Origin: Pseudonocardia abyssalis
GTDB lineage: Bacteria > Actinomycetota > Actinomycetes > Mycobacteriales > Pseudonocardiaceae
NCBI RefSeq assembly: GCF_019263705.2
Contig: NZ_JADQDK010000001.1
Span: 4,154,001 to 4,218,000 of the forward strand
Direction: 5' to 3'
DNA length: 64,000 nt
Below are positions 37,602 through 46,557 of this stretch, in pieces. Both the position numbers and the translations under genes were made by a program. Under the pieces are notes generated by a model. It ran no database searches, had not been told where the DNA came from, and saw only the letters and a list, made by a program, of their open reading frames with translations. Position 1 is the stretch's first letter. Each line of letters opens with the position of its first letter.

Positions 37602-38576
37602 GTGGAGAACTCGGCGCAGGGTCTGCGGATGCTCGACCCGGAGCACAGGGTCGTCGTCACCGGCGAGGAGCACCACCAGGCCGCGCTCGCGCCGTGGGCC
37701 CCGCGCGCCGACGGCCGGCCGCGCCGCGTCGCCGTCGGGCTGGGGTTCGCACCCGGCACCCGCGGGCGCCAGGTGATCGAGGTCAGCCTCGACGGCCGGC
37801 GCGTCGGCGTCCTCACGGCCCTGATGTCGGAGCGCTACGCGCCGCACCTGCACGAGATCCTGCGGCGCCGCGAGCGGCCCGGGTGCGTGGCGATGGTGGT
37901 GCGCGGCCGGCGCGGGCTCGTCGAGATGGCGCTGTTCCTGCCGGAGGTCGCGGGCGACGGCACCGCCGCACTGCCGCCCGTGCCCCCGCGCCCGACCCCT
38001 CCCCCGGCACCCGGCGGCTGGCCGGGCAACGCCGGTTCCGGTGGGTGGCCGGGCCCCGACACGACCGGCCCCGGCAACACGGGCCCCGGGCGCAGGCGGC
38101 GCAGCAGGCGCCCGCTGTGGGTCGGCGCCGGCGTGCTGACGGCGCTGGTGCTCATCGGCTCGACCGTCGGCGGCAATCGCGACGGGGAGGTCCCGACGGT
38201 CGCCGCCTCGGCCCCGTCGACGACGCAGACGGGCGCCCCCGCGACCACGCGGGCGACGCCCACGCCCGCCCCGACCACCGCGCCCGTGGTGGTGGAGGAG
38301 GTCGACGAGATCGACGCACCGGCGGTGGTCCGGCCGGCCGAGGTCACCCGAGCGCCGGCGCGGACGACCGAACAGCGCAGCGCACCCGCCCCGGAGACCC
38401 GCACGGAGCCCGAGCCCGTGCCGGATCCGGCCCCGGCCCCGGCCCCGGCCGAGGCGTACTACGCGAACTGCGATGCCGTCCGCGCCGCCGGAGCCGCCCC
38501 CATCAGGGTCGGCCAGCCCGGCTACCGGGAAGGCTTGGACCGGGACGGCGACGGGCAGGGCTGCGGGGAGGACTGA
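37602..38576 (+). CDS. Membrane-anchored protein with GEEHHQ N-terminal domain and C-terminal Excalibur domain
   Basis: 324-residue protein. The cytoplasmic N-terminal domain (about 1-115) has VVVTGEEHHQAALAPWAP and VIEVSLDGRRVGVLTALM, then SERYAPHLHEIL and VEMALFLPEV; its pattern resembles HIRAN by eye. A Pro/Gly linker (120-165) and one membrane helix (LWVGAGVLTALVLIGSTVG) follow. Next is a Thr/Pro/Ala-rich extracellular stalk. The Excalibur calcium-binding domain (about 285-324) has YYANCDAVRAAG and DRDGDGQGCGED. GTG 37602 has GGGGAG upstream. A paralogue lacking the Excalibur domain lies 0.5 kb downstream. Function unknown. Confidence 0.78.
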   Translation: MENSAQGLRMLDPEHRVVVTGEEHHQAALAPWAPRADGRPRRVAVGLGFAPGTRGRQVIEVSLDGRRVGVLTALMSERYAPHLHEILRRRERPGCVAMVVRGRRGLVEMALFLPEVAGDGTAALPPVPPRPTPPPAPGGWPGNAGSGGWPGPDTTGPGNTGPGRRRRSRRPLWVGAGVLTALVLIGSTVGGNRDGEVPTVAASAPSTTQTGAPATTRATPTPAPTTAPVVVEEVDEIDAPAVVRPAEVTRAPARTTEQRSAPAPETRTEPEPVPDPAPAPAPAEAYYANCDAVRAAGAAPIRVGQPGYREGLDRDGDGQGCGED

Positions 38577-39079
38577 TCCCCTCACCTCCACGGCCTTGTG
38601 CGAGCCAGGCAGGCCGTCGCGACGGGCCCGTAGTCCCATCAGCCCAGGTCGGAAGCAAGCAGGCGGGCCGGCCGCCCCGGCATCGGAGCACGGCTACGCC
38701 CTCCGACCACACATGATCGCCACGGAACTGCACCTGACGGCCTTCCGCGGGGGCACCACGTGCGGCTCGGCCGATCACCGCGGCGCACCGGGCACCCGGT
38801 CGGCGCGGGATGCACGTGGTGGCCGTCCGCGGGGCGGCCGGTCGCGTGATCGACGCGAGTTGGGTCCCGCGGTCGGGCGCACCCCCATCCCACTCACCTC
38901 GGAACGATCACCCGGCCGGCACTCGGTGTCGGCGCGGCGTTCGCCGCAGACGAGTGACCGATCAGCCCACCCAGCAGTACCGTTCGGCCTAGAGAGGGGC
39001 CACCCTTACCGGTGATCGGTAACGGTGAGCGATGATCGCCGATCAGCAAGGGGATCATCGCTACTCCATCGAGGGGACC
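38577..39079. other. Intergenic region between the tandem GEEHHQ-domain genes
   Basis: 503 bases with no convincing gene. The right end holds two inverted repeats (39006-39022 and 39028-39062) upstream of the second gene. A GGTCGGAAGCAAGCAG stretch at 38648-38663 recalls the SRP RNA loop but does not fold correctly. The rest shows no feature I can support. Confidence 0.45.
39006..39062. promoter_or_regulatory. Two inverted repeats ahead of the second GEEHHQ-domain gene
   Basis: TTACCG/CGGTAA (39006-39011 with 39017-39022) is followed by AGCGATGATC/GATCATCGCT (39028-39037 with 39053-39062). Both lie within 75 bases upstream of the ATG at 39080. The second could form a leader hairpin just before the GAGGGG ribosome-binding site; the first looks like a protein-binding palindrome. 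Confidence 0.5.
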
Positions 39080-39949
39080 ATGTTCGAGAACTCGACCCAG
39101 GGTCTGACCCTGCTGGACGCCTCGCACACCGTCGTGGTGGTCGGCGAGGAGCACCACCAGCCCGTTCTCGCCCCGTGGGCCCCCTTCGGCGACGAGCAGC
39201 CGCGCCGCGTGGCCGTCGAGCTCCGACCGGCCCCGATCACGCTCGGTGCCGACGCCGGCCGGCCCGGTGTCGAGGTGCTCCTCGACGGGTGGCGGGTCGG
39301 TGAGCTGGCCCCGCTCATGGCGGAGCGCTACCTCCCCCACGTCCACGATCTGCTGAGCCTCGGCGGGCGCCCCGCCGCCGTCGCACTCGTCGCGCACGGC
39401 CCGCACGGCGACCTCGAGATCGAGCTGCAGCTGCCCGACGTCACCGAGGACGCCACCACCGCGATGTACGCCGTACGCCCCGCCCAGCAGTTCGCACCGG
39501 TCCCCCGCCCGCGCGACCGCCGCATCCCGTACCTGGTCGGCGGCGGCGTACTGGCCCTGCTGCTGGTCGTCGGCGCCACGGTCGCCGGCGGTCGGGACTC
39601 CGACAGCGACTGGACGCGCCCGGCCGCGTCCCCCACCACGAGCGTGCGCCCGTCGCCCACCATGATCCCGACGGTGCCCGCGACGGCGACGACCGATCCG
39701 ATCGCCGAGCAGGTCGTCGCCGACGTGGCCCGCACCCGTCCGCGGGCCGCGGTGCCGGTCGCACCCGTGACGACGACGCCTGCGCCCGCCCCGGCCCCGG
39801 TGGTCCTCCCGACCACCGCCGCGTCGGTGACCAGCGAGACCGAGGACCCGGTCGTGCTCTTCCCCCCACGCCCGACGACGACAACGACGACGCCGGCCAC
39901 CGCGGTCACCGCACCCACCTGCACTCCCCCGCAGGAGCCCCCCTGCTAG
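39080..39949 (+). CDS. Membrane-anchored paralogue with GEEHHQ N-terminal domain, no Excalibur domain
   Basis: 289-residue paralogue of the protein at 37602-38576. The N-terminal domain is clearly related (STQGLTLLD, VVVVGEEHHQPVLAPWAP, VEVLLDGWRVGELAPLM, ERYLPHVHDLL). A membrane helix follows (PYLVGGGVLALLLVVGATVAG, about residues 150-170), then a long Thr/Pro/Val extracellular stalk. The protein ends in TCTPPQEPPC, where the sister has the Excalibur domain. ATG 39080 is chosen because GAGGGG precedes it and the homology to the sister begins there. Confidence 0.75.
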   Translation: MFENSTQGLTLLDASHTVVVVGEEHHQPVLAPWAPFGDEQPRRVAVELRPAPITLGADAGRPGVEVLLDGWRVGELAPLMAERYLPHVHDLLSLGGRPAAVALVAHGPHGDLEIELQLPDVTEDATTAMYAVRPAQQFAPVPRPRDRRIPYLVGGGVLALLLVVGATVAGGRDSDSDWTRPAASPTTSVRPSPTMIPTVPATATTDPIAEQVVADVARTRPRAAVPVAPVTTTPAPAPAPVVLPTTAASVTSETEDPVVLFPPRPTTTTTTPATAVTAPTCTPPQEPPC

Positions 39950-39985
39950 CGATGAGTTCCGGCGCCCCCACCGGTCCCTCCTGAC

Positions 39986-41086
39986 GTGACCACGACGCCG
40001 GACCTGTCCCCCCTCTCCCGACACGTCGACTCCGGGGAGATCCCCGGCCTCGTCGCGCTCGTCGCCCACGACGACGAGGTGCGGGTCGCGACGTTCGGCC
40101 GGCTGCACCACGACGGCCCGCCGGTCGAGCGCGATTCGATCTTCCGGATCAGCTCGATGACGAAGCCGGTCGTCGCCGCGGCGGCCATGTTGCTGATCGG
40201 GGACGGCCTGCTCGACCTCGACGAGCCCGTCGACCGGCTGCTCCCCGAGCTCGCCGACCGCCGCGTCCTGCGCAGCGTCGACGCCGACCTCGACGACACC
40301 GTCCCCGCCCACCGGGCGATCACCGTCCGCGACCTGCTGACGTTCCGCCTCGGCTTCGGCCTCGTCCTCGCCCCGCCCGGGCAGCACCCGATCCAGCGCG
40401 CCGTCGACGACCTGAGCCTCGCCCAGGGGGCCCCGGGGACCCAGACGCCGCCCGCCCCCGACGAGTGGATCCGCCGCTTCGCCACGCTCCCGCTGCTGCA
40501 CCAGCCGGGCGAGCGGTGGATGTACGGCACCGGGTCCGACGTGCTCGGCGTGCTGCTCGCGCGCGCGGCCGGCTCGTCGCTGCCCGACCTGCTGCGGGAC
40601 CGGATCCTCGCACCGCTGGGCATGCGCGACACCGGGTTCCACGTCCCCGCGACGGAGGTCCACCGGCTCGCCACGATGTACCGGCCCGGCGGCGTGGTCT
40701 CCGACGACCCCGCGACGGGCGCGTGGAGCCGTCCGCCGGCGTTCGCGCAGGGTGCGGGCGGGCTCGTGTCGACCGTCGACGACTACCTGGCGTTCAGCGA
40801 GGCGCTGCGCACCGGCGACCTGCTGCCGCCCGCGGTCGTCGCGGAGATGACGCGCGACCAGCTCGACCCCGGCCAGGCCGACGGCGTCCTCCTCCCCGAG
40901 GGGTTCGGCTGGGGCTTCGGCGTGGCCGTGCGCACCGACGGCCGCTACGGCTGGGAGGGCGGCCTCGGCACGTCCTGGAGCACCCACCCGGGCACCCGCG
41001 TCACGGGCATCCTGCTCACGCAGGTCGAGTGGTCGCAGGGCCCGACGGAGGTGTGGTCGGACTTCTGGCGGATCGTGGAGGGGTGA
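39986..41086 (+). CDS. Serine hydrolase of the beta-lactamase / penicillin-binding protein fold
   Basis: 366-residue protein with the class C beta-lactamase/EstB fold. The nucleophile motif is SSMTKPVVA (SxxK, about residue 57). A Tyr of a YxN-like motif is in RWMYGTGSDVLG, and GWEGGLGTSWSTHPG replaces the KTG box. No signal peptide is visible, so a cytoplasmic esterase role is more likely than beta-lactam hydrolysis. GTG 39986 is the start. It is not obviously linked in function to its neighbours. Confidence 0.87.
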   Translation: MTTTPDLSPLSRHVDSGEIPGLVALVAHDDEVRVATFGRLHHDGPPVERDSIFRISSMTKPVVAAAAMLLIGDGLLDLDEPVDRLLPELADRRVLRSVDADLDDTVPAHRAITVRDLLTFRLGFGLVLAPPGQHPIQRAVDDLSLAQGAPGTQTPPAPDEWIRRFATLPLLHQPGERWMYGTGSDVLGVLLARAAGSSLPDLLRDRILAPLGMRDTGFHVPATEVHRLATMYRPGGVVSDDPATGAWSRPPAFAQGAGGLVSTVDDYLAFSEALRTGDLLPPAVVAEMTRDQLDPGQADGVLLPEGFGWGFGVAVRTDGRYGWEGGLGTSWSTHPGTRVTGILLTQVEWSQGPTEVWSDFWRIVEG

Positions 41087-41143
41087 GGTGTCGATCCGGC
41101 ACCGCCGCGTTCGTGTGGGATGCGGACGACGAAGGAGGACCCG

Positions 41144-41494
41144 ATGCCCCAGTACCTGCTCTCGATCTACCAGCCCGACGGTGACCCGCCCCCGCCCGAG
41201 GTGCTCGACCCGATCATGCGCGACCTCGACGCCCTCAACGCCGAGATGCGGGCGGCCGGCACGTGGCTGTTCTCCGCGGCGCTGCACCCCCCGTCGACGG
41301 CGACCGTCGTGCGCGCCGCCGACGGCGACGCCCTGCTCACCGACGGCCCGTTCGTCGAGGGCAAGGAGCACATCGGCGGGTTCACGGTGATCCGCGCCGA
41401 CGACCTCGACGAGGCGCTGCACTGGGGCCGGCGGCTCGCGGAGGTGCTCGCGCCGCTGTCGATCGAGGTGCGTCCGGTGCACGGTGGGCCCTGA
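41144..41494 (+). CDS. YCII-related (DGPF) protein
   Basis: 116-residue YCII-family protein opening [18 protein letters not shown] with the hallmark [17 protein letters not shown] (about residues 66-82). It is the second YCII protein in the window and, like the first, is paired with an ECF42 sigma gene, which it overlaps by 11 bases. ATG 41144 has GGAGG 6-10 bases upstream. Function is not established. Confidence 0.87.
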   Translation: MPQYLLSIYQPDGDPPPPEVLDPIMRDLDALNAEMRAAGTWLFSAALHPPSTATVVRAADGDALLTDGPFVEGKEHIGGFTVIRADDLDEALHWGRRLAEVLAPLSIEVRPVHGGP

Positions 41495-42719
41495 GGAGAT
41501 CGAGCGGATCTTCGCCGCGGAGTACGGCCGCGCGGTGGCGGTGCTGACGCGCGTCCTCGGCGACATCGACCTCGCCGAGGACGCCGTCCAGGACGCCTTC
41601 GCGACGGCCGTGCAGCGCTGGCCGCAGACCGGGCCGCCGCCCAGCCCGGCCGGCTGGATCATCACCACGGCCCGCAACCGCGCGATCGACCGCCACCGCC
41701 GCGAGTCGACGCGGGACACCCGGCACGCGCAGGCCGCCCTGCTGCACACCCCGTCGGACCCGACCGCGGACGAGGAGGACGCCGTGACCGACGACCGGCT
41801 CCGCCTGGTCTTCACCTGCTGCCACCCCGCACTGGCCCCGGCCGCGCAGGTCGCGCTGACGTTGCGCCTGCTCGGCGGGCTGACCACCCCGGAGATCGCA
41901 CGGGCGTTCCTCGTCCCCGAACCCACGATGGCGCAACGGATCGTGCGCGCGAAGGGCAAGATCCGCGACGCCCGCATCCCGTACCGGGTGCCGTCGGAGG
42001 CGGAGCTCCCCGACCGGCTGCGGTCCGTGCTCGCCGTCGTCTACCTGATCTTCACGACCGGGCACACGGCGCCGGGCGGCGACGCGCTCGTGCGCGCCGA
42101 CCTGTGCGCGGAGGCGGTGCGGCTCGGGAGGCTGCTGCACGACCTGATGCCCGACGAGCCGGAGGTCGCGGGCCTGCTCGCGCTGATGGTGCTCACCGAG
42201 TCGCGCCGCCCTGCCCGCACCACGGCCACCGGGGCGCTGGTCCGCCTCGCCGACCAGGACCGCGCGCTGTGGGACGCCCGCCTGATCGCCGAGGGCCGGG
42301 ACCTCGTCCGCGCGTGCCTGCGCCGCGACCGGCCGGGGCCCTACCAGGTGCAGGCGGCGATCCAGGCCGTCCACAGCGACTCGGTGGATCGGGACGCCCC
42401 GACCGACTGGACCCAGGTCCTCGCCCTCTACGACCTGCTGCTGACGCTCACCCCGACGCCGGTGGTCGCGCTCAACCGGGCCGTCGCGGTCGCGGAGATC
42501 GACGGGCCCGCCGCGGCACTGGAGATCGTCGACGGCCTGGACCTCGACCGCTACCACCTGTTCCACGCGATCCGCGCCGACCTGCTCCGCCGCCTCGGCC
42601 GCCCCGACGATGCGGTGCTCGCCGACGCGGCCGCACTCGCCCGCACCGACAACGAGGCCGAGCGGGCACTGCTGCGCGGCAACTCCGGCCCGTTCCCCGA
42701 TGCGGAACGCCGCCGTTGA
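41484..42719 (+). CDS. ECF42-type RNA polymerase sigma factor with TPR-like C-terminus
   Basis: 411-residue sigma factor with regions 2 ([20 protein letters not shown]) and 4 ([37 protein letters not shown]) in the first ~170 residues. The long DUF6596/TPR-like domain has [19 protein letters not shown] and [22 protein letters not shown]. It is very similar in layout to the ECF42 protein at 30261-31586. GTG 41484 lies inside the end of the YCII gene, so translation is coupled. Its regulon probably includes that YCII gene, as for other ECF42 members. Confidence 0.9.
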   Translation: MGPEEIERIFAAEYGRAVAVLTRVLGDIDLAEDAVQDAFATAVQRWPQTGPPPSPAGWIITTARNRAIDRHRRESTRDTRHAQAALLHTPSDPTADEEDAVTDDRLRLVFTCCHPALAPAAQVALTLRLLGGLTTPEIARAFLVPEPTMAQRIVRAKGKIRDARIPYRVPSEAELPDRLRSVLAVVYLIFTTGHTAPGGDALVRADLCAEAVRLGRLLHDLMPDEPEVAGLLALMVLTESRRPARTTATGALVRLADQDRALWDARLIAEGRDLVRACLRRDRPGPYQVQAAIQAVHSDSVDRDAPTDWTQVLALYDLLLTLTPTPVVALNRAVAVAEIDGPAAALEIVDGLDLDRYHLFHAIRADLLRRLGRPDDAVLADAAALARTDNEAERALLRGNSGPFPDAERRR

Positions 42720-42768
42720 CCCGTGACCGGCGGACGGCAGGCTGGACGTCGACACCGCGGAGGCGACG

Positions 42769-43734
42769 ATGCCGAGCACGTCGATCACGACCACGGACCA
42801 GTCCGAGGCCCGCGTCGAGTGCGGCCGCGTCTACTTCCCGCACCGCCTCACCGTCGCCCACGACCCCCGCACCTTCGCGATGTCGCTGTCGGCCGTGTCG
42901 CTCGGGACCGTCTCGGCCGGGCTGCTCGCCTACAGCGGCGAGGTCCGCGTCGAGACCGACGAGCTGGAGACCGGGTACGAGATCAACGTCCCGCTCGACG
43001 GGGACCTGCGCACCTGGACCGGGCACGCCGATGTCTGCGCCGACCCCGGGACCGCCGCGGTCTACCGGCCCGACGGGTGCGCCCGGCTGCACGGATGGGC
43101 GGGCGGCGGGCGGCTGTTCGGCCTGAAGATCGAGCGCACCGCGCTGGAGGAGACGCTCGAGGAGCTGACCGACCGCCCGATCCGCTCGACCGTCGCCCTC
43201 GCGCCCCGGCTCGACCTGCGCAGCGGCCCGGGACGGCAGTGGTGGCGCCTGGCGTCGGCGCTGATCGACCTGGCCGGTGACCCGGACGGTCCGCTGGGCC
43301 GACCGGTCGTGGCCCGGCCGCTGGCCCGCAGCGTCGTCGCCGGGTTCCTGCACGCGGCCGACCACCCGTTCCGCGGCCTGCTCGACGAGCTCCCGCCCGC
43401 ACCGCGCCCTGCCACCGTCCGCCGGGCCGTCGAGCTGCTCGAGGACGGCCCGGAGCAGCCGTGGACCGTCACCGACCTGGCCCGGCGGGTCGGGCTGACG
43501 ACCCGAGGGCTGCAGGCCGGGTTCGCCCGGCACGTCGGCGTCGCCCCGATGGCGCACCTGCGGCGGATCCGGGTGGAACGGGCCCACCTCGACCTGCTGG
43601 CCGCCGATCCCGCGCGCTCCTCCGTGGCCGACGTCGCCGGCCGCTGGGGGTTCACCCACCTCGGCCGGTTCGCCGCCGCCTACCGCGAGCGCTACGGCCG
43701 CCCGCCCTCGCACACCCTGCGGGAACTGCGCTGA
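42769..43734 (+). CDS. AraC-family transcriptional regulator
   Basis: 321-residue regulator. The N-terminal cupin-like sensing domain (about 30-180) is of the AraC_binding_2 type. The C-terminal double helix-turn-helix (about 220-320) has WTVTDLARRVGLTTRGLQAGFARHVG and SSVADVAGRWGFTHLGRFAAAYRERYG. It precedes the P450 gene by 62 bases on the same strand and may control it. The inducer is unknown. Confidence 0.9.
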   Translation: MPSTSITTTDQSEARVECGRVYFPHRLTVAHDPRTFAMSLSAVSLGTVSAGLLAYSGEVRVETDELETGYEINVPLDGDLRTWTGHADVCADPGTAAVYRPDGCARLHGWAGGGRLFGLKIERTALEETLEELTDRPIRSTVALAPRLDLRSGPGRQWWRLASALIDLAGDPDGPLGRPVVARPLARSVVAGFLHAADHPFRGLLDELPPAPRPATVRRAVELLEDGPEQPWTVTDLARRVGLTTRGLQAGFARHVGVAPMAHLRRIRVERAHLDLLAADPARSSVADVAGRWGFTHLGRFAAAYRERYGRPPSHTLRELR

Positions 43735-43796
43735 TCGGATCGGCCGCGTGCGCGCAGCGGATCGACCGTGACCCGCGCCACACCTAGCGTCGGGTC

Positions 43797-45023
43797 GTGA
43801 CCACCACCACGGACGCGTCCGACTTCAACCCGATGGTCTCCCCGCACCGGGAGGACCCGCACCTGTTCTACCGCGCGGCGCGGGCCCGGCCGCTGCAGCT
43901 GAGCCCGACCCTGGGCGCGTACATGGTCACCCGCTACGACGACCTGCGGACCGTCATCGACGACCCGCAGACCTACTCGTCGGCACCGGCCGTCCCGAAG
44001 ATCTACGCGAACGCGCCCGAGGTCGTCGAGATGCTGCGGCGCGGGAACGTGCCCGAGACCAACGCCGTCGTCAACGAGGACGAGCCCGCGCACACCCCTG
44101 TCCGCCGGGTGTTCGACGCCGGGTTCACCGGGGCCCGCGTGCGGGCGATGCTCCCGACGATGCACGCCACCGCCGACGCGCTCATCGACGCGTTCCCCGC
44201 GCACGGCGCCGACCTCGTCGCCGACTACGCGATCCCGTTCGTGCAGACGGTGATCAGCGCGATCATCGGCTTCCCGGCCGAGGACACCGCGCAGATCCAG
44301 GTGTGGACCGACGACCAGACCACGCTGTGGAACCCCCTCGCACCGGTGGAGGCGCACCTCGCCGCGGCCGAGCGGATGGGCGAGTACACGCGCTACCTGC
44401 AGGCCCTGATCGACGAGCGCCGCGCCCACCCGCGTGAGGACCTGCTCTCCGACCTGATCCACGGGGCGAACGGCCATCCCGGCCTGCCCGACGAGTACAC
44501 CCACTGCATCGTCCGCGGAGCCGCGCGCGTCGCCGGCTTCGACACGACCCGCGACGCGATCACCTCGACGATGTACGCCGTGCTGGCGGAGCCGTCGATC
44601 CGCGAGCGGGTGCTGGCCGACCCGGTGAAGATGATCCCGCGCGCCACCGAGGAGGTGCTGCGCCGCGACGCCCCGCACCGCGGCCTGTTCCGGCTCACGA
44701 CCCGCGACACCACCCTCGGCGGCACCGACCTCCCGGCGGGCACGCCGCTGCTGCTGCTGTTCGGATCCGGGAACCGCGACGAGTCGGTGTTCCCCGATCC
44801 CGACGCCGTCGACCTGGACCGCCCCAACGTCCGCGACCACCTCGCCTTCGGCCGCGGCCTGCACGTCTGCCCCGGCGCGCCGATGGCGCGGGCCGAGATC
44901 CGGGTCGCGCTGGAGCACCTCGTGCGGCGCCTGCCCGCCATGGGCCTCGCGCCGGGGTACGAGCCGGTCTACATCGCCAGCTACTTCTTCCGCGGTCTGG
45001 AGTCGCTCGACGTCACCTGGTGA
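43797..45023 (+). CDS. Cytochrome P450
   Basis: Haem monooxygenase of 408 residues, soluble bacterial type. It has the I-helix oxygen motif VAGFDTTRD (about residue 245), K-helix ExxR in TEEVLRRDAPHRG, and the haem-binding loop FGRGLHVCPGAPMAR with axial Cys358. No ferredoxin or reductase gene is adjacent; the reductase at 25344-26339 is too far away to be assumed a partner. The substrate is unknown. GTG 43797 starts the protein; the AraC regulator upstream may control it. Confidence 0.93.
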   Translation: MTTTTDASDFNPMVSPHREDPHLFYRAARARPLQLSPTLGAYMVTRYDDLRTVIDDPQTYSSAPAVPKIYANAPEVVEMLRRGNVPETNAVVNEDEPAHTPVRRVFDAGFTGARVRAMLPTMHATADALIDAFPAHGADLVADYAIPFVQTVISAIIGFPAEDTAQIQVWTDDQTTLWNPLAPVEAHLAAAERMGEYTRYLQALIDERRAHPREDLLSDLIHGANGHPGLPDEYTHCIVRGAARVAGFDTTRDAITSTMYAVLAEPSIRERVLADPVKMIPRATEEVLRRDAPHRGLFRLTTRDTTLGGTDLPAGTPLLLLFGSGNRDESVFPDPDAVDLDRPNVRDHLAFGRGLHVCPGAPMARAEIRVALEHLVRRLPAMGLAPGYEPVYIASYFFRGLESLDVTW

Positions 45024-45084
45024 GTCCGGGACGCGGCGCGGTGGACCGCGATGATTCCGGGGACCCGGGCGGGTCTCCATCCCC

Positions 45085-45729
45085 ATGACACCCTCCCTCG
45101 ACCGGCCGGCCGTCGACGCCGCGGTCGCCGCCGAGCGCCACCGCCTCGCCGACCACGTCACCGGACTGACCGACGAGCAGTGGCGGACGCCGTCGCTGTG
45201 CTGCGCGTGGACGGTCCGCGACGTCGTCGCCCACCTCACGACCACCACGCGCACGACGGTCCCGGGGCTGCTGCGGGCCGCCGTGCGGGCCCGCGGCGAC
45301 TTCGACCGGATGGAGATCGACCTCGCCGCAGGGAGGGCGGCGGCCCACACCACGGCCGAGCTGGTCGGGCTGCTGCGGGAGAGCGCGGACTCCAGGCGGC
45401 GGTTCCCCGGCAGCGCCCCGCTGGACCCGCTCATGGACCTCGTCGTCCACGGTCAGGACATCGCGCGCCCGCTCGGCACGCCCTACGACTCGCCGCCGGA
45501 GGTGGTGGCCGCCGCACTCGCCCACGTTGCGACGAACAGGTTCATGGGCGCGCCGCGTCGGCTGGCCGGGGTGCGGCTGGTCTCAACCGACACCGGCTGG
45601 ACCCTCGGCGCGGGGCCGGAGGTGCGCGGACGCGACATCGACCTGCTCCTCGTGGCCTCCGGACGTCCCGCCGGACTCGACGCGCTCGACGGCCCGGGCC
45701 TCGCGCTGCTGGCCGGGCGGCTGGGCTGA
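45085..45729 (+). CDS. Mycothiol-dependent maleylpyruvate isomerase N-terminal family protein
   Basis: 214-residue protein of the DinB-like/TIGR03083 family. The first metal-site helix has CCAWTVRDVVAHLTTTTR (about residue 35), the second His motif LMDLVVHGQDIARPLG (about 118), and the C-terminal SCP-like region has IDLLLVASGRPAGLDAL. Such proteins are probable mycothiol-dependent transferases or isomerases, consistent with mca in this genome. It is the intact paralogue of the frameshifted gene at 27243-27914. Confidence 0.85.
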   Translation: MTPSLDRPAVDAAVAAERHRLADHVTGLTDEQWRTPSLCCAWTVRDVVAHLTTTTRTTVPGLLRAAVRARGDFDRMEIDLAAGRAAAHTTAELVGLLRESADSRRRFPGSAPLDPLMDLVVHGQDIARPLGTPYDSPPEVVAAALAHVATNRFMGAPRRLAGVRLVSTDTGWTLGAGPEVRGRDIDLLLVASGRPAGLDALDGPGLALLAGRLG

Positions 45730-45752
45730 TCCCGTTCGCTACCGTGCCCGGC

Positions 45753-46187
45753 ATGGAGCAGCGCCTCAGCCTCGTCACGCTCGGTGTCGCCGACCTGGCG
45801 CGGGCCCGCACCTTCTACGAGGCGCTCGGGTGGCGCGGCCAGGAGGTCGAGGAGACCGTCTTCTTCCAGGCGGGCGGGATCGCCATCGTGCTCTGGGACC
45901 GGGCGAGGCTCGCCGCCGACTGCCGCCTGCCCGACGAGCGCAGCCGCGGGTTCGGCGGGATCGCGCTGGCCCAGAACGTCCGGTCGGACGCCGAGGTCGA
46001 CGACGTGCTCACCGCCGTGGTCGGCGCCGGCGGCACGGTGACGAAGCCCGCTGCTGTCAACGTGATCGGCTTCTACTCCGGTGTCTTCACCGACCCGGAC
46101 GGCCACGCGTGGGAGGTCGCGCACAACCCCGGTTTCAGACTCGCCGAGGACGGGTCCCTGGTCCTCCCGGACTTCGGACGGGGATAG
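45753..46187 (+). CDS. VOC (glyoxalase/bleomycin-resistance) family protein
   Basis: 144-residue vicinal-oxygen-chelate protein with two beta-alpha-beta-beta-beta units. The first is VTLGVADLARARTFYEALGW and the second ends in GVFTDPDGHAWEVAHNPGF, where DPDGHAWEV carries the usual metal-ligand Glu. Members are dioxygenases, isomerases or drug-binding proteins; which applies here is not clear. ATG 45753 is 24 bases after the preceding stop, so co-transcription is likely. Confidence 0.87.
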   Translation: MEQRLSLVTLGVADLARARTFYEALGWRGQEVEETVFFQAGGIAIVLWDRARLAADCRLPDERSRGFGGIALAQNVRSDAEVDDVLTAVVGAGGTVTKPAAVNVIGFYSGVFTDPDGHAWEVAHNPGFRLAEDGSLVLPDFGRG

Positions 46188-46240
46188 CGGACGGGTGTCG
46201 ACGGTCCTGGCCTCCTCCCGTAACCGATGGACCGAAGCCC

Positions 46241-46502
46241 GTGGAACTGACCGTGGTCGACACCGTCAACGAGCCGTGACAGGACTTCTCGGTGCCCGCG
46301 ATCGACGCCGACCTCGAGCACGTGCCGCTGCTCGACGACCCGGACACGGGCGCGATGGCGGTGAAGATGGTCTGCCGCGCCGGGTTCGTGGACCTGGCAC
46401 GGCATCGACGTCCTCGAGGGCACGCTGCACACCCACCAGGGCGACTACGGCGTCGGCAGCTTCGTCTGGTTCCCCGAGGGCGGGACGACGGAGCACGGCT
46501 GA
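46241..46502 (+). pseudogene. Decayed cupin-domain gene
   Basis: The first frame reads MELTVVDTVNEP, then TGA (46277-46279) where a Trp codon (TGG) fits, then QDFSVPAIDADLEHVPLLDD and PDTGAMAVKMVCRAGFVD. The coherent end (GIDVLEGTLHTHQGDYG, SFVWFPEGGTTEHG, stop at 46500) lies in another frame, and the metal-binding His segment between FVD and GID is missing. So there is a nonsense mutation plus a small frame-disrupting deletion. It appears inactive. It lies just before the odd tRNA gene. Confidence 0.65.
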
Positions 46503-46557
46503 CGGCGTCGGGGGTAGCCGCGTGGGCCGCTTCGAGCCGGTGACCGCCACCGCCTCG

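Noticed and set aside
38641..38665. GGTCGGAAGCAAGCAG resembling the SRP RNA apical loop
   Set aside because: The loop closes with only one good pair and the flanks do not form the expected long helix, so it is not a credible 4.5S RNA gene.
46292..46543. Small gene MPAIDADLEHVPLL
   Set aside because: It is the middle of the decayed cupin gene, with its frame running past the deletion into unrelated sequence.
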